The notes beneath the pieces were generated by a model. That model searched no databases, was not told the origin of the DNA, and saw nothing but the letters and a program-made list of their open reading frames with translations. From JACVRW01 sp963835705 (GTDB taxonomy: Bacteria; Actinomycetota; Thermoleophilia; Solirubrobacterales; Thermoleophilaceae), in the NCBI GenBank assembly GCA_963835705.1, contig CAWIGR010000014.1:1-64000 (forward strand): 64,000 bases of DNA, read 5' to 3'. This document shows, one piece after another, positions 16,912 through 24,458 of this stretch. Each line of letters opens with the position of its first letter. The first letter of the stretch is position 1. The translations under genes and the position numbers were made by a program.

Positions 16912-17460
16912 ATGGCGCTTCGCGACACATGGCATCGGACGCTGGTCTACTTCGGCCTCGCCGAGGAGGAGGATCCGCGCTACGAGCCCGTCCGCGAGCG
17001 CGAGCGCGAGCCGGAGCCCGAGGCCGAGCTCGAGGACCGGTACCGGGAGCGGCCCAACGTGCGGCGCCTCCAGCGCCGCCGCCGCGACGAGATAGACGAC
17101 ATCTTCGCCGACGAGCCGCGCGGCCGCGACACCCGCGTCCTCAAGCCCGTGGGCGGCAACGGGCGCGGTACCGCCGCCGGGGACATCCAGGTGCACCTGG
17201 TGATCCCCAAGAGCTTCAACGACGCCCAGCAGATCGCGGACCAGTTCAAGGACTCGATCCCGGTGATCCTGAACCTCCAGGGCACCGATACCGAGCTGTC
17301 GAAGCGCCTGATCGACTTCGCCTCCGGCCTGACCTACGCGCTCGACGGCGGGATGCAGCGGATCGCCGACAAGGTCTTCCTGCTCACGCCCCGCAACGTC
17401 GAGGTGTCCGCGGAGGAGAGGGCGCGGCTCATCGAGAAGGGCTTCTTCAACCAGTCCTGA
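16912..17460 (+). CDS. sepF: Cell division protein SepF
   Basis: This 182-residue SepF starts with the amphipathic membrane-binding helix MALRDTWHRTLVYFGL, followed by an acidic/basic linker rich in Glu and Arg (about residues 17-85). The C-terminal SepF domain has IQVHLVIPKSFNDAQQIAD, SIPVILNLQ, LIDFASGLTYAL and KVFLLTPRNVEVS. It anchors FtsZ to the membrane and aligns the septum ring. The order sepF-proC-yggT-lspA is typical of the tail of Gram-positive division clusters. A TACACT box at 16864-16869 would give a leader of about 36 nt. Confidence 0.93.
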   Translation: MALRDTWHRTLVYFGLAEEEDPRYEPVREREREPEPEAELEDRYRERPNVRRLQRRRRDEIDDIFADEPRGRDTRVLKPVGGNGRGTAAGDIQVHLVIPKSFNDAQQIADQFKDSIPVILNLQGTDTELSKRLIDFASGLTYALDGGMQRIADKVFLLTPRNVEVSAEERARLIEKGFFNQS

Positions 17461-17464
17461 CGAA

Positions 17465-17470
17465 TAGGCT
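17465..17470 (+). promoter_or_regulatory. -10-like box TAGGCT before proC
   Basis: TAGGCT lies 9 nt before GTG 17480, with no Shine-Dalgarno sequence between. It could drive a leaderless proC transcript in addition to read-through from sepF. Confidence 0.35.
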
Positions 17471-17479
17471 TCACCCGCA

Positions 17480-18232
17480 GTGAAGCTCGGACTGATCGGG
17501 GCAGGGAACATGGCGTCCGCGCTCGCGCGGGGCATCGGCGAGCCCGTGCTGGTCCATGACATCGACGCTTCCAAGGCGGACGCGCTCGCCACCGAGCTCG
17601 GCGGCGAAGCCGTCTCGGCGGCCCAGCTCGCGGACGAGGCCGACGTCGTGGTGCTCTGCCACAAGCCGCAGCAGCTCGAGGAGGTGGCGGCAGCGATCCA
17701 TCCGAGCGCCGTCGTCTCGATCCTCGCGGCCACCACCACCGAGCAGGTCGAGCGCGCCTACCCGGACACCCCCGTCTACCGCTTCATCCCGAACATCCCG
17801 GCGGAGGTGCGCAAGGGGGTGCTCTGCTACGTGCCCGGCACGCTCGCGTCTCGGGGGCCCGAGGACGAGATCCTCGAGCTCTTCGGCCGCGCCGGCACGA
17901 TCATCGCGCTCGGCGACGAGCCCCTGATCGAGCCGGCGATGGCGCTGATGAGCTGCGGCCCCGCCTTCATGGCCCTGATCGCCGAGTCGTTCGCGGATGC
18001 CGGCACCCGGCACGGGCTCGCTCCCGGCGACGCCATGCAGATGGTCGCCGAGACGATGGGTGGCACCGCGGCCTACCTGGCGGAGAACGCGTGGGACGCG
18101 GAGGGGCTCCGGAAGCGGGTCGCCACGCCGGGCGGCGCCACCGAACGGGGCCTGATCAGGCTCGAGGACGACGGCATGCGAACCCTCTGCCGGGCCGCCG
18201 TGGACGCCGTGGTGGAGGGGGCGCGCAGGTGA
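17480..18232 (+). CDS. proC: Pyrroline-5-carboxylate reductase
   Basis: This 250-residue enzyme has the Rossmann start KLGLIGAGNMASALARGI, VVVLCHKPQQLEE, the family motif YRFIPNIPAEVRKGV, ALMSCGPAFMALIAESFADAG, and the C-terminal signature region VATPGGATERGLIRLE. It reduces pyrroline-5-carboxylate to proline with NADPH in the cytoplasm. GTG start. The stop overlaps the yggT start by 4 nt. Confidence 0.94.
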   Translation: MKLGLIGAGNMASALARGIGEPVLVHDIDASKADALATELGGEAVSAAQLADEADVVVLCHKPQQLEEVAAAIHPSAVVSILAATTTEQVERAYPDTPVYRFIPNIPAEVRKGVLCYVPGTLASRGPEDEILELFGRAGTIIALGDEPLIEPAMALMSCGPAFMALIAESFADAGTRHGLAPGDAMQMVAETMGGTAAYLAENAWDAEGLRKRVATPGGATERGLIRLEDDGMRTLCRAAVDAVVEGARR

Positions 18233-18537
18233 ACCTCTGGCTCGCGATCACCCGCAACGACGTCGCCGACTACGTCGAGACGCTGACGCTCGTCTACCTG
18301 GTCCTGATCTTCGTCAGGATCATCATGAGCTGGATCCCGCGGATCCCCTACAACCGCTTCCTGGCCGGCTTCCTGAAGTTCGTCACGGACGTCACCGACC
18401 CGTACCTGAACCTGTTCCGGCGGATCCTTCCGCCGGTGCGCCTGGGCCCCGGGGCGCTCGACCTCAGCCCGATCGTCGCGACGTTCGTCCTCATCATCGT
18501 GAGCACGATCGTCACGGATCTCATCAGGAGCGGGTGA
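18229..18537 (+). CDS. YggT family membrane protein
   Basis: This 102-residue protein has two membrane segments (LVYLVLIFVRIIMSWIP and PIVATFVLIIVSTIVTDLI) joined by the conserved YggT loop VTDPYLNLFRRILPP. The family is linked to division-ring or chromosome placement genes, with no fixed biochemical role. GTG 18229 overlaps proC, and its stop overlaps lspA. Confidence 0.92.
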   Translation: MNLWLAITRNDVADYVETLTLVYLVLIFVRIIMSWIPRIPYNRFLAGFLKFVTDVTDPYLNLFRRILPPVRLGPGALDLSPIVATFVLIIVSTIVTDLIRSG

Positions 18538-18995
18538 GGAGCTCCGGTCCGGCCGCGGCGCTGGCCACCGCGGGCCTCGTCGTCGCCGTGGACCAGGCCA
18601 CCAAGCAGCTGGCCGTGACCCGGCTCGAGCGCGGCGAGGAGGTGGAGGTGTTCTTCGGGCTCGACCTGACGCACGCGCGCAACACCGGCGTCGCGTTCGG
18701 GGCCTTCGAGGACGGCGGCGCGGTCGTGGCGGTCCTGATCGGGCTGTCGTTGGCGCTGCTGCTGGGCTACTTCGCGGTCCACCGCGAGCGGCCCTGGCTC
18801 TGGCTGCCGGTCGGGCTGCTGCTCGGCGGCGCGCTCGGCAACCTCGCCGACCGGGCGCGCGAGGGGGCGGTGATCGACTTCATCGACCCGGTCGCCTGGC
18901 CCGCGTTCAACGTGGCCGACAGCTGCATCGTGATCGGCGTGCTGGCGCTGCTCTACGTGGTGGAGGGGAGGGAGATACGGAAACGCTCCGGGTAG
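18534..18995 (+). CDS. lspA: Lipoprotein signal peptidase (signal peptidase II)
   Basis: This 153-residue enzyme has four membrane helices and the conserved blocks VDQATKQLAV, THARNTGVAFG, GALGNLADRAREGAVIDFID and FNVADSCIVIG. The two catalytic Asp residues are in the last two blocks. It cleaves the signal peptide of prolipoproteins at the membrane, such as the lipoprotein at 15484-16125. GTG start overlapping yggT. Confidence 0.95.
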   Translation: MRSSGPAAALATAGLVVAVDQATKQLAVTRLERGEEVEVFFGLDLTHARNTGVAFGAFEDGGAVVAVLIGLSLALLLGYFAVHRERPWLWLPVGLLLGGALGNLADRAREGAVIDFIDPVAWPAFNVADSCIVIGVLALLYVVEGREIRKRSG

Positions 18996-19861
18996 CCGGC
19001 GAAGAGGCCGGCCTGCGTCTGGACGCCTTCCTGGCCGCCCGTGGCGCGGCGTCGCGCTCGAGCGCCCAACGCCTCATCGAGGCGGGCGCGGTGCTGGTGG
19101 ACGGCAGCTCCGTCGCGAAGAACCACCGGATGGCCCTCGGGGAGACGGTCACGTTCGCGGAGCAGGCCGCACCCGAACAGCCGCCCCCCGAATTCGCAGT
19201 CGTCTTCGAGGACGAGCACCTGCTCGTGGTGGACAAGCCGGCCGGCCTCGTGACCCACCCGGCCCCCGGCCACGACGACCCGACCCTGGCGGAGGCCGTG
19301 GAGGGGCTCGTGGTCCATCGCCTCGACCGGTACACCTCCGGGCTACTCCTGATCGCCAAGACCGAGGCGGTCCGGGAGGCGCTCCAGGCGGAGCTCAAGC
19401 GGCGCGCGGTACGCCGCGAGTACCTCGCTCTCGTGAGCGGCCATCCAGACGCCGAGACCGGCACGATCGACGCGCCGCTGGGGCGCGACCGGCACAACCG
19501 GACGCTGATGTCCACGCGCACCGACAAGCCGCGCCACGCCGTCACCCACTTCGAGGTCCTGGAGCGCCTCCCGCGCACCACTTTGCTGCGCGTGCGGCTC
19601 GAAACCGGGCGCACGCACCAGATCCGCGCGCACCTCGCGGCGATCGACCACCCGGTCTGCGGCGACCCCGCCTACGGAGGCAGGGCGTGCGGCCGCAGAC
19701 TCGGGCTCGGCCGCCAATTTCTCCACGCGACGAAATTGATGTTTAGCCATCCGGAGACAGGGGAACTGGAGGTTTGCGAGTCCAAACCACCCGTAGACCT
19801 ACGTCGCGCGCTCGACGTAGCGAAACGGGAGCCAGTCTCCGGAGGGCCAGACGGGGACTGA
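18983..19861 (+). CDS. rluD: 23S rRNA pseudouridine synthase, RluD/RluA family
   Basis: An S4 RNA-binding domain (AGLRLDAFLAARGAASRSS, AQRLIEAGAVLVDG) is followed by the pseudouridine synthase domain with VVDKPAGLVTHPA, the catalytic Asp in VVHRLDRYTSGLLL, and the C-terminal TGRTHQIRAHLAAI. It isomerises uridines in 23S rRNA. No ATG, GTG or TTG exists in frame before the S4 domain; the first canonical start, GTG 19091, would cut off most of S4. An ACG at 18983 lies about 9 nt after GGGGAGGGAG and gives TLRVAGEEAG as N-terminus, so a non-standard start is proposed. The frame overlaps the lspA end by 13 nt. Confidence 0.88.
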   Translation, partial: TLRVAGEEAGLRLDAFLAARGAASRSSAQRLIEAGAVLVDGSSVAKNHRMALGETVTFAEQAAPEQPPPEFAVVFEDEHLLVVDKPAGLVTHPAPGHDDPTLAEAVEGLVVHRLDRYTSGLLLIAKTEAVREALQAELKRRAVRREYLALVSGHPDAETGTIDAPLGRDRHNRTLMSTRTDKPRHAVTHFEVLERLPRTTLLRVRLETGRTHQIRAHLAAIDHPVCGDPAYGGRACGRRLGLGRQFLHATKLMFSHPETGELEVCESKPPVDLRRALDVAKREPVSGGPDGD

Positions 19862-19870
19862 AACATAAGA

Positions 19871-19905
19871 GCGAGGCGGCTTATCAGCCGCCTCGCTTCT
19901 TTTCC
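19871..19905 (+). terminator. Rho-independent terminator after rluD
   Basis: GCGAGGCGGCT-TATC-AGCCGCCTCGC is a perfect 11-bp stem with a tetraloop followed by TTCTTTT. It closes the sepF-rluD transcription unit and isolates rpsB. Confidence 0.93.
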
Positions 19906-20040
19906 GGCCCACTATCCTCTGCGGCAACCGTCTGACCAACCCCCGTCAGGCAACAAGCGAGCGGCCCTGCCCGGGCTCGAACCGCCCTGGGTCCCGCGTC
20001 GCAGCCGGCGGGGAGAGAACCACGAAAAGGGAGCATTTCT
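19906..20040 (+). promoter_or_regulatory. rpsB: rpsB leader region
   Basis: These 135 nt between the terminator and rpsB hold CCACTATCCT near the start, which could include a -10 (ACTATC), and a GC-rich stretch with short inverted repeats (GCCCGGGC around 19971). A Shine-Dalgarno sequence, AAAGGGAG, precedes the TTG by about 9 nt. S2 leaders are often autoregulated by S2, but no known motif is recognised here. Confidence 0.4.
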
Positions 20041-20973
20041 TTGGCCACAGAGATCGGCATCAAGGAGCTGCTGGAGGCCGGGGTCCACTTCGGCCACCAG
20101 ACCCGCCGCTGGAATCCCAAGATGCGCCGTTTCATCTTCGGCGAGCGCGGCGGAATCCACATCATCGACCTGCAGAAGACCGAGCGGCTGCTGCACAGGG
20201 CGCAGGAGTTCGCCGGCGAGCTCGCCGGCCGCGGCGGGACCATCCTGTTCGTGGGCACCAAGAAGCAGGCCCGCGACACGGTCCGCGAGGCCGCCGAGAG
20301 CTGCGGCATGCCCTACGTCAACCAGCGCTGGCTGGGCGGGCTCCTCACCAACTTCCAGACCATCTCTAAGCGCATCAAGCGCCTGCACGAGCTGCGCGAG
20401 TGGACCGAGTCCGGCTCGATGGAGCTGTTGCCGGTGCGCGAGCGGATCGGCGCCATGGCGGAGCGCGACAAGCTCGAGACGAACCTCGGCGGCGTGGCCG
20501 ACATGCAGCGCCCGCCCGACGCGATGGTCGTGATCGACATGAAGACCGAGACGATCGGCGTGCGCGAGGCGACGCGCCTCAAGATCCCGATCATCGGGCT
20601 CGTGGACACCAACTGCGACCCCGACCCGGTCACCTACGTGATTCCGGGCAACGACGACGCGATCCGCTCCTGCCGGCTCGTGATCCACGCCATCTCCGAC
20701 GTGGTGAGCGAGCGCTCTGCGCGCTTCCGTGCCGAGGAGGAGGCCGCCCGGCTCGAGCGCGAGGAGCAGGAGCGCCGCGAGGCCGAGGAGCGCGCCCAGC
20801 GCGAGGCCGAGGAGCAGGAGCGCCGCGAGGCCGAGGAGCGCGCGCGCCGCGAGTCCGAGGAGGCAGGCTTCGCCCCCGACGAGCCCGCCACTCCGAGCGG
20901 CACGCGGGCCGAGGAAGTCGCCGGCGCGGCCGCGCCGCGCGAGCGCCGTACCTTCGACCCCGACGAGTCATAG
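20041..20973 (+). CDS. rpsB: 30S ribosomal protein S2 with charged C-terminal extension
   Basis: S2 is recognised by IKELLEAGVHFGHQTRRWNP, GERGGIHIIDLQKTE, VNQRWLGGLLTNFQTI, PDAMVVIDMKTE, IPIIGLVDTNCDPD and NDDAIRSCRLV. The body ends near residue 230 and is followed by about 80 extra residues. These are a Glu/Arg coiled-coil-like stretch built from a duplicated 16-residue unit, then a Pro/Ala-rich tail ending FDPDES. Such tails occur in some actinobacterial S2 proteins. TTG start at 20041, with AAAGGGAG upstream. First gene of rpsB-tsf-pyrH-frr-uppS-cdsA-dxr-rseP. Confidence 0.95.
   Translation: MATEIGIKELLEAGVHFGHQTRRWNPKMRRFIFGERGGIHIIDLQKTERLLHRAQEFAGELAGRGGTILFVGTKKQARDTVREAAESCGMPYVNQRWLGGLLTNFQTISKRIKRLHELREWTESGSMELLPVRERIGAMAERDKLETNLGGVADMQRPPDAMVVIDMKTETIGVREATRLKIPIIGLVDTNCDPDPVTYVIPGNDDAIRSCRLVIHAISDVVSERSARFRAEEEAARLEREEQERREAEERAQREAEEQERREAEERARRESEEAGFAPDEPATPSGTRAEEVAGAAAPRERRTFDPDES
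20761..20856 (+). repeat. Two tandem 48-bp units in the rpsB tail
   Basis: Two adjacent 48-bp units (20761-20808 and 20809-20856) encode EEQERREAEERAQREA and EEQERREAEERARRES. Only a few bases at the 3' end differ, pointing to recent duplication. The period of 16 codons keeps the reading frame. Confidence 0.85.
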
Positions 20974-20977
20974 AGCG

Positions 20978-21586
20978 ATGACGATCTCCGCAGCTGACGT
21001 GAAGACCCTGAGGGAGCGGACGGGCGCCGGCATCATGGATGCCAAGGGCGCCCTCCAGGAGGCGGACGGCGACTTCGAGCGCGCCGCCGAGATCCTGCGT
21101 GTGAAGGGACAGGCCTCCGCTGCCAAGCGCGGTGGACGGGTGGCCTCGGAGGGGCTGGTCTCGAGCTACATCCACGCCACCGGCAAGATCGGCGTGCTGG
21201 TCGAGATCGACTGCGAGACGGACTTCGTGGCCCGCAACGACCAGTTCCAGGAGTTCGCCCGGGACGTGGCACTTCACGTGGCCGCGGCGCCGAACGTGCG
21301 CTACGTGTCGGCGGACGACGTGCCGCAGGAGGACAAGGACGCCGAGCTGCGCGTGCTGCGCGAGCAGGCCGCGTCCGAGGGCAAGCCCGAGAACGTGCAG
21401 GAGAAGATCGTCGAGGGCCGGCTGCGCAAGTGGCTCGACGAGGTCGTGCTGCTCAACCAGAGGCACGTGAACGAGGACAAGCACGAGAGCAAGACGCTCG
21501 AGCAGCTCCGCACCGAGATCGCGGCGAGCACGGGTGAGAACGTGGTCATCCGGAGGTTCGCCCGCTTCCAGGTCGGGGAGGAGTGA
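20978..21586 (+). CDS. tsf: Translation elongation factor Ts
   Basis: EF-Ts, the GDP/GTP exchange factor of EF-Tu, is 202 residues. The N-terminal UBA-like segment VKTLRERTGAGIMDAKGALQ is followed by AAEILRVKGQASAAKRGGRVASEG and EIDCETDFVARNDQF, the signature of the core. The short length (about 200 versus 280 in E. coli) is typical of actinobacteria and Thermus, which have one core subdomain. It starts 5 nt after the rpsB stop and overlaps pyrH by 4 nt. Confidence 0.95.
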   Translation: MTISAADVKTLRERTGAGIMDAKGALQEADGDFERAAEILRVKGQASAAKRGGRVASEGLVSSYIHATGKIGVLVEIDCETDFVARNDQFQEFARDVALHVAAAPNVRYVSADDVPQEDKDAELRVLREQAASEGKPENVQEKIVEGRLRKWLDEVVLLNQRHVNEDKHESKTLEQLRTEIAASTGENVVIRRFARFQVGEE

Positions 21587-22302
21587 CAGCCAGCTTCAAG
21601 CGGGTCCTGCTGAAGCTCTCGGGTGAGGCGCTCATGGGCGACCTCGCCTACGGGGCCGACGCGGGTCGCATCGCCGCCATCGCCGAGCAGGTCAAGCACG
21701 TGACCGACCGCGGCGTGGAGATCGCGATCGTGGTGGGCGGCGGCAACATCTACCGCGGCCTGAAGGGCGCCGCGGCGGGCATGGACCGGGCCACCGGCGA
21801 CTACATGGGCATGCTGGCCACGGTGCTGAACGCCCTCGCGCTGCAGGATGCGCTCGAGAAGCTCGGCGCCGTCACGCGCGTGCAGTCGGCGATCACGATC
21901 TCCGAGGTCGCCGAGCCCTACATCCGGCGCCGCGCCATGCGCCACCTGGAGAAGGGCCGGATCGTGATCTTCGCGGCCGGCACCGGCAACCCGTTCTTCA
22001 CGACCGACACCGCGGCGGCGCTGCGCGCGCTCGAGATCCACGCCGAGGCGATCCTGATGGGGAAGAACGGGGTGGAGGGCGTGTACACCGCGGACCCCCG
22101 CACCGACCCGGCCGCCGAGTTCATCGCCGAGATCAGCCACCAGGCGGCGATCGAGCAGCGCCTCGGCGTAATGGACTCCACCGCGCTGTCGCTGTGCATG
22201 GACAACTCTCTGCCCATCCACGTCTTCAACATGGACGACGAGCGAAACATCGACCGGATAGTGTGCGGAGAGCGAGTGGGGACCGTTGTGAGGAGCGGAT
22301 GA
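21583..22302 (+). CDS. pyrH: Uridylate kinase
   Basis: This 239-residue UMP kinase of the amino-acid-kinase fold has RVLLKLSGEALMG, AIVVGGGNIYRG, DYMGMLATVLNALALQDALE, FAAGTGNPFFTTDTAAALRA, GVYTADPRTDPAA and MDSTALSLCMDNSLPI. It phosphorylates UMP to UDP for nucleotide supply. GTG start overlapping tsf, and followed by frr in the universal order. Confidence 0.96.
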   Translation: MTASFKRVLLKLSGEALMGDLAYGADAGRIAAIAEQVKHVTDRGVEIAIVVGGGNIYRGLKGAAAGMDRATGDYMGMLATVLNALALQDALEKLGAVTRVQSAITISEVAEPYIRRRAMRHLEKGRIVIFAAGTGNPFFTTDTAAALRALEIHAEAILMGKNGVEGVYTADPRTDPAAEFIAEISHQAAIEQRLGVMDSTALSLCMDNSLPIHVFNMDDERNIDRIVCGERVGTVVRSG

Positions 22303-22868
22303 GCGACGATTTGCTGAAGGATTTCCTGGACGAGGCGCGGGGCCGCATGCAGAAGTCGGTGGACGCGACCCGGACCGAGTTCTCGACCGTGCGCACCGGT
22401 AGGGCCTCGCCGCACCTGCTCGACCGGATCGAGGTCGACTATTACGGAGCCACCACGCCGCTGCGCCAGTTGGCTCAGATCTCAGCCACCGAGGCGCGGC
22501 TGCTCACGATCACCCCCTACGACAAGAACTCGATCAAGGCGATCGAGAAGTCGATCCTCGAATCCGACGTTGGCCTGACGCCCTCGAACGACGGCCAGGT
22601 GATCCGCCTCCAGATCCCGGAGCTGACCGAGGAGCGGCGCCGCGAGCTGGTCAAGGTGGTGCACAACATCGCCGAGCAGGGCCGCGTGGCGGTGCGGAAC
22701 ATCCGCCGCGACGTGATGCACGACCTGCGCGAGCTGAAGAGCGAGGGCGAGGTCGGCTCCGACCACGAGCACCGCGCCGAGAGCGAGCTGCAGAAGCTGA
22801 CCGACTCGCACACCGGCGAGATCGACAAGGCGCTGGCCGGCAAGGAAGAGGAAATCCTCGAGGTGTGA
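22299..22868 (+). CDS. frr: Ribosome recycling factor
   Basis: This 189-residue RRF has the usual core FSTVRTGRASPHLLDRIEVDYYG and TPLRQLAQISATEARLL, then SDVGLTPSNDGQVIRLQIP and LTEERRRELVKVV. It splits post-termination ribosomes together with EF-G. Overlaps pyrH and uppS by 4 nt. Confidence 0.96.
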   Translation: MSDDLLKDFLDEARGRMQKSVDATRTEFSTVRTGRASPHLLDRIEVDYYGATTPLRQLAQISATEARLLTITPYDKNSIKAIEKSILESDVGLTPSNDGQVIRLQIPELTEERRRELVKVVHNIAEQGRVAVRNIRRDVMHDLRELKSEGEVGSDHEHRAESELQKLTDSHTGEIDKALAGKEEEILEV

Positions 22869-23536
22869 GCGCGTCGCCGGCGCGCTACGTCGCGATCATC
22901 ACCGACGGGAACGGCCGGTGGGCGCAGAGCCGCGGCCTCCCCGTCCTGGCGGGCCACGAGGCGGGGGCCGACACCGTCAAGGCCCGGCTCCGCGACGCCG
23001 CCGAATTCGGGATCGAGGAGCTGACCGTCTACTCCTTCTCGACCGAGAACTGGAACCGGCCGCAGGCCGAGGTGGACGGCCTGATGGCGATGTTCGCCGA
23101 GCGCATCGACCGCGAGACCCCCGAGCTGGACGAGGAGGGTGTCCGGATGCGCTTCGTCGGCCGCCGTGAAGGGCTCGGCGCCGAGCTTCGGCGGCGCATG
23201 GACTGGGCCGAGGAGACGACCGCGGGCAACCGGCGCATCACCCTGTTCGTGGCGTTCAACTACGGCGGCAGGGCGGAGATCGTGGACGCGGCGCGAAGCT
23301 TCCAGGGGGAGACGGAGGAGGAGTTCCGGCGCCACCTCTACGCACCCGACATGCACGATCCCGACCTCCTCATCCGCACCAGCGGCGAGCGGCGCATCTC
23401 GAACTACCTGCTCTGGCAGCTCGCCTACGCCGAGTTCGTCTTCCGCGACGAGCTGTGGCCCGACTTCTCGCGCGAGGCGTTCGAGGAGTCGCTCGAGGAG
23501 TACGCCGCGCGCGGGCGAAGGTTCGGGGGCCGATGA
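22865..23536 (+). CDS. uppS: Isoprenyl transferase (undecaprenyl diphosphate synthase family)
   Basis: This 223-residue cis-prenyltransferase has the Asp-containing IITDGNGRWAQSRGLP, GHEAGADTV, LTVYSFSTENWNRP, LFVAFNYGGRAEIVDA, and the C-terminal DLLIRTSGERRISNYLLWQ with AYAEFVF. It condenses IPP units into the polyprenyl carrier used for peptidoglycan. It is shorter than E. coli UppS by about 30 residues. Product chain length cannot be read from the sequence. GTG start overlapping frr; overlaps cdsA. Confidence 0.93.
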   Translation: MSASPARYVAIITDGNGRWAQSRGLPVLAGHEAGADTVKARLRDAAEFGIEELTVYSFSTENWNRPQAEVDGLMAMFAERIDRETPELDEEGVRMRFVGRREGLGAELRRRMDWAEETTAGNRRITLFVAFNYGGRAEIVDAARSFQGETEEEFRRHLYAPDMHDPDLLIRTSGERRISNYLLWQLAYAEFVFRDELWPDFSREAFEESLEEYAARGRRFGGR

Positions 23537-24435
23537 GCGCCCAGGGCGGAAACGATCGCTCCGGTGCGGGCCGAGCCCGCCCCCTCGCGCACGACAGCGA
23601 TGCGTCCGGCGCGGGCCAGCCCGCGCCCTCCGGACAGGCCGGCGCGGATCTGGCCCCCCGGATCGTGTTCGCCATCCCGGCGGTCCTCTTCGCGATCCTC
23701 ATCGTGTGGCAGGGCGGCGCGGTCTTCGCGCTCGGGCTCATGGTCCTGGGCGTGATGGCACTCGGGGAGCTCTACGTGCTGATGGGGCGGGTGCGGCCGC
23801 CGGCACTCGCCGGGTTCGTCACCCTCGCCGCGCTGCTGGTGGCGGCCCTCTACGGGGAGCCGCGCCACGTGATCATGGTGCTGGTCGCCTCCTTCCCGGT
23901 CACCTTCTTCCTCGCGGTGATGCGGCCGCGGCGGGAGCACGTGTCGTGGGCGATCGCGGCCGCGCTGTTCGGCATCCTCTGGATCGGGCTGCCGATGGTG
24001 CACGCGATCTGGCTGCGCGAGCTGCCGCACGGCAACGGGCTCCTGGTCGACGTGCTGGTGGCCACCTTCGTGGGCGACACGTTCGCCTACTTCGGCGGGC
24101 GCTGGTACGGGCGCAGGCGGATCGCGCCGCTGATCTCGCCGAACAAGACGTTCGAGGGGCTGGTGGCGGGATTCATCGGCGGGACCATGGCGTTCTGGTT
24201 CGCCGGCCTCTACCAGGACTGGCTTACCGGCTGGCACGCGCTCGCCATGGGCGTCCTCGTCGCGCTCACGGCCCCGATGGGCGACCTGTTCGAGTCGATG
24301 ATCAAGCGGGACCTCGAGGTCAAGGACACGGGCCGCCTGTTCGGCCCTCACGGCGGCGTGCTGGACCGCCTGGACGCGGTCTTCTTCACGGTCGTGGTCG
24401 GCTACTACGCGGCCGTCGCGTTCGGGTACGTCTAG
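23533..24435 (+). CDS. cdsA: Phosphatidate cytidylyltransferase with repeat-encoded N-terminal tail
   Basis: CdsA makes CDP-diacylglycerol from CTP and phosphatidate in the membrane. About eight membrane helices begin at residue 40 (RIVFAIPAVLFAILIVW). The signature is seen in MGDLFESMIKRDLEVKDTG with GPHGGVLDRLDA, and DTFAYFGGRWYGRR precedes it. The first 38 residues form a Gly/Ala/Ser/Pro-rich tail encoded by two palindromic repeat copies. The 300-residue length includes this tail. Confidence 0.93.
   Translation: MSAQGGNDRSGAGRARPLAHDSDASGAGQPAPSGQAGADLAPRIVFAIPAVLFAILIVWQGGAVFALGLMVLGVMALGELYVLMGRVRPPALAGFVTLAALLVAALYGEPRHVIMVLVASFPVTFFLAVMRPRREHVSWAIAAALFGILWIGLPMVHAIWLRELPHGNGLLVDVLVATFVGDTFAYFGGRWYGRRRIAPLISPNKTFEGLVAGFIGGTMAFWFAGLYQDWLTGWHALAMGVLVALTAPMGDLFESMIKRDLEVKDTGRLFGPHGGVLDRLDAVFFTVVVGYYAAVAFGYV
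23554..23635 (+). repeat. Palindromic element copies 2 and 3, in frame at the cdsA N-terminus
   Basis: Copy 2 (23554-23592) matches the hisF copy in 37 of 39 bases, with stem GCGGGC-CGA-GCCCGC in place of GCCGGC-CGA-GCCGGC. Copy 3 (23599-23635) is a diverged neighbour (GATGCGTCCGG...). Its stem GGCGCGGGC-CA-GCCCGCGCC is flanked by GTCCGG and CCGGAC. Copy 2 is read DRSGAGRARPLAHD and copy 3 SDASGAGQPAPSGQ. Confidence 0.8.
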
Positions 24436-24445
24436 CGGCTCTCCC

Positions 24446-24451
24446 TACACT
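24446..24451 (+). promoter_or_regulatory. -10 box TACACT, leaderless geometry, before dxr
   Basis: TACACT stands 7 nt before GTG 24459 in the only real gap (23 nt) of this operon. It suggests a separate leaderless promoter for dxr-rseP. Confidence 0.5.
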
Positions 24452-24458
24452 CGACCGG

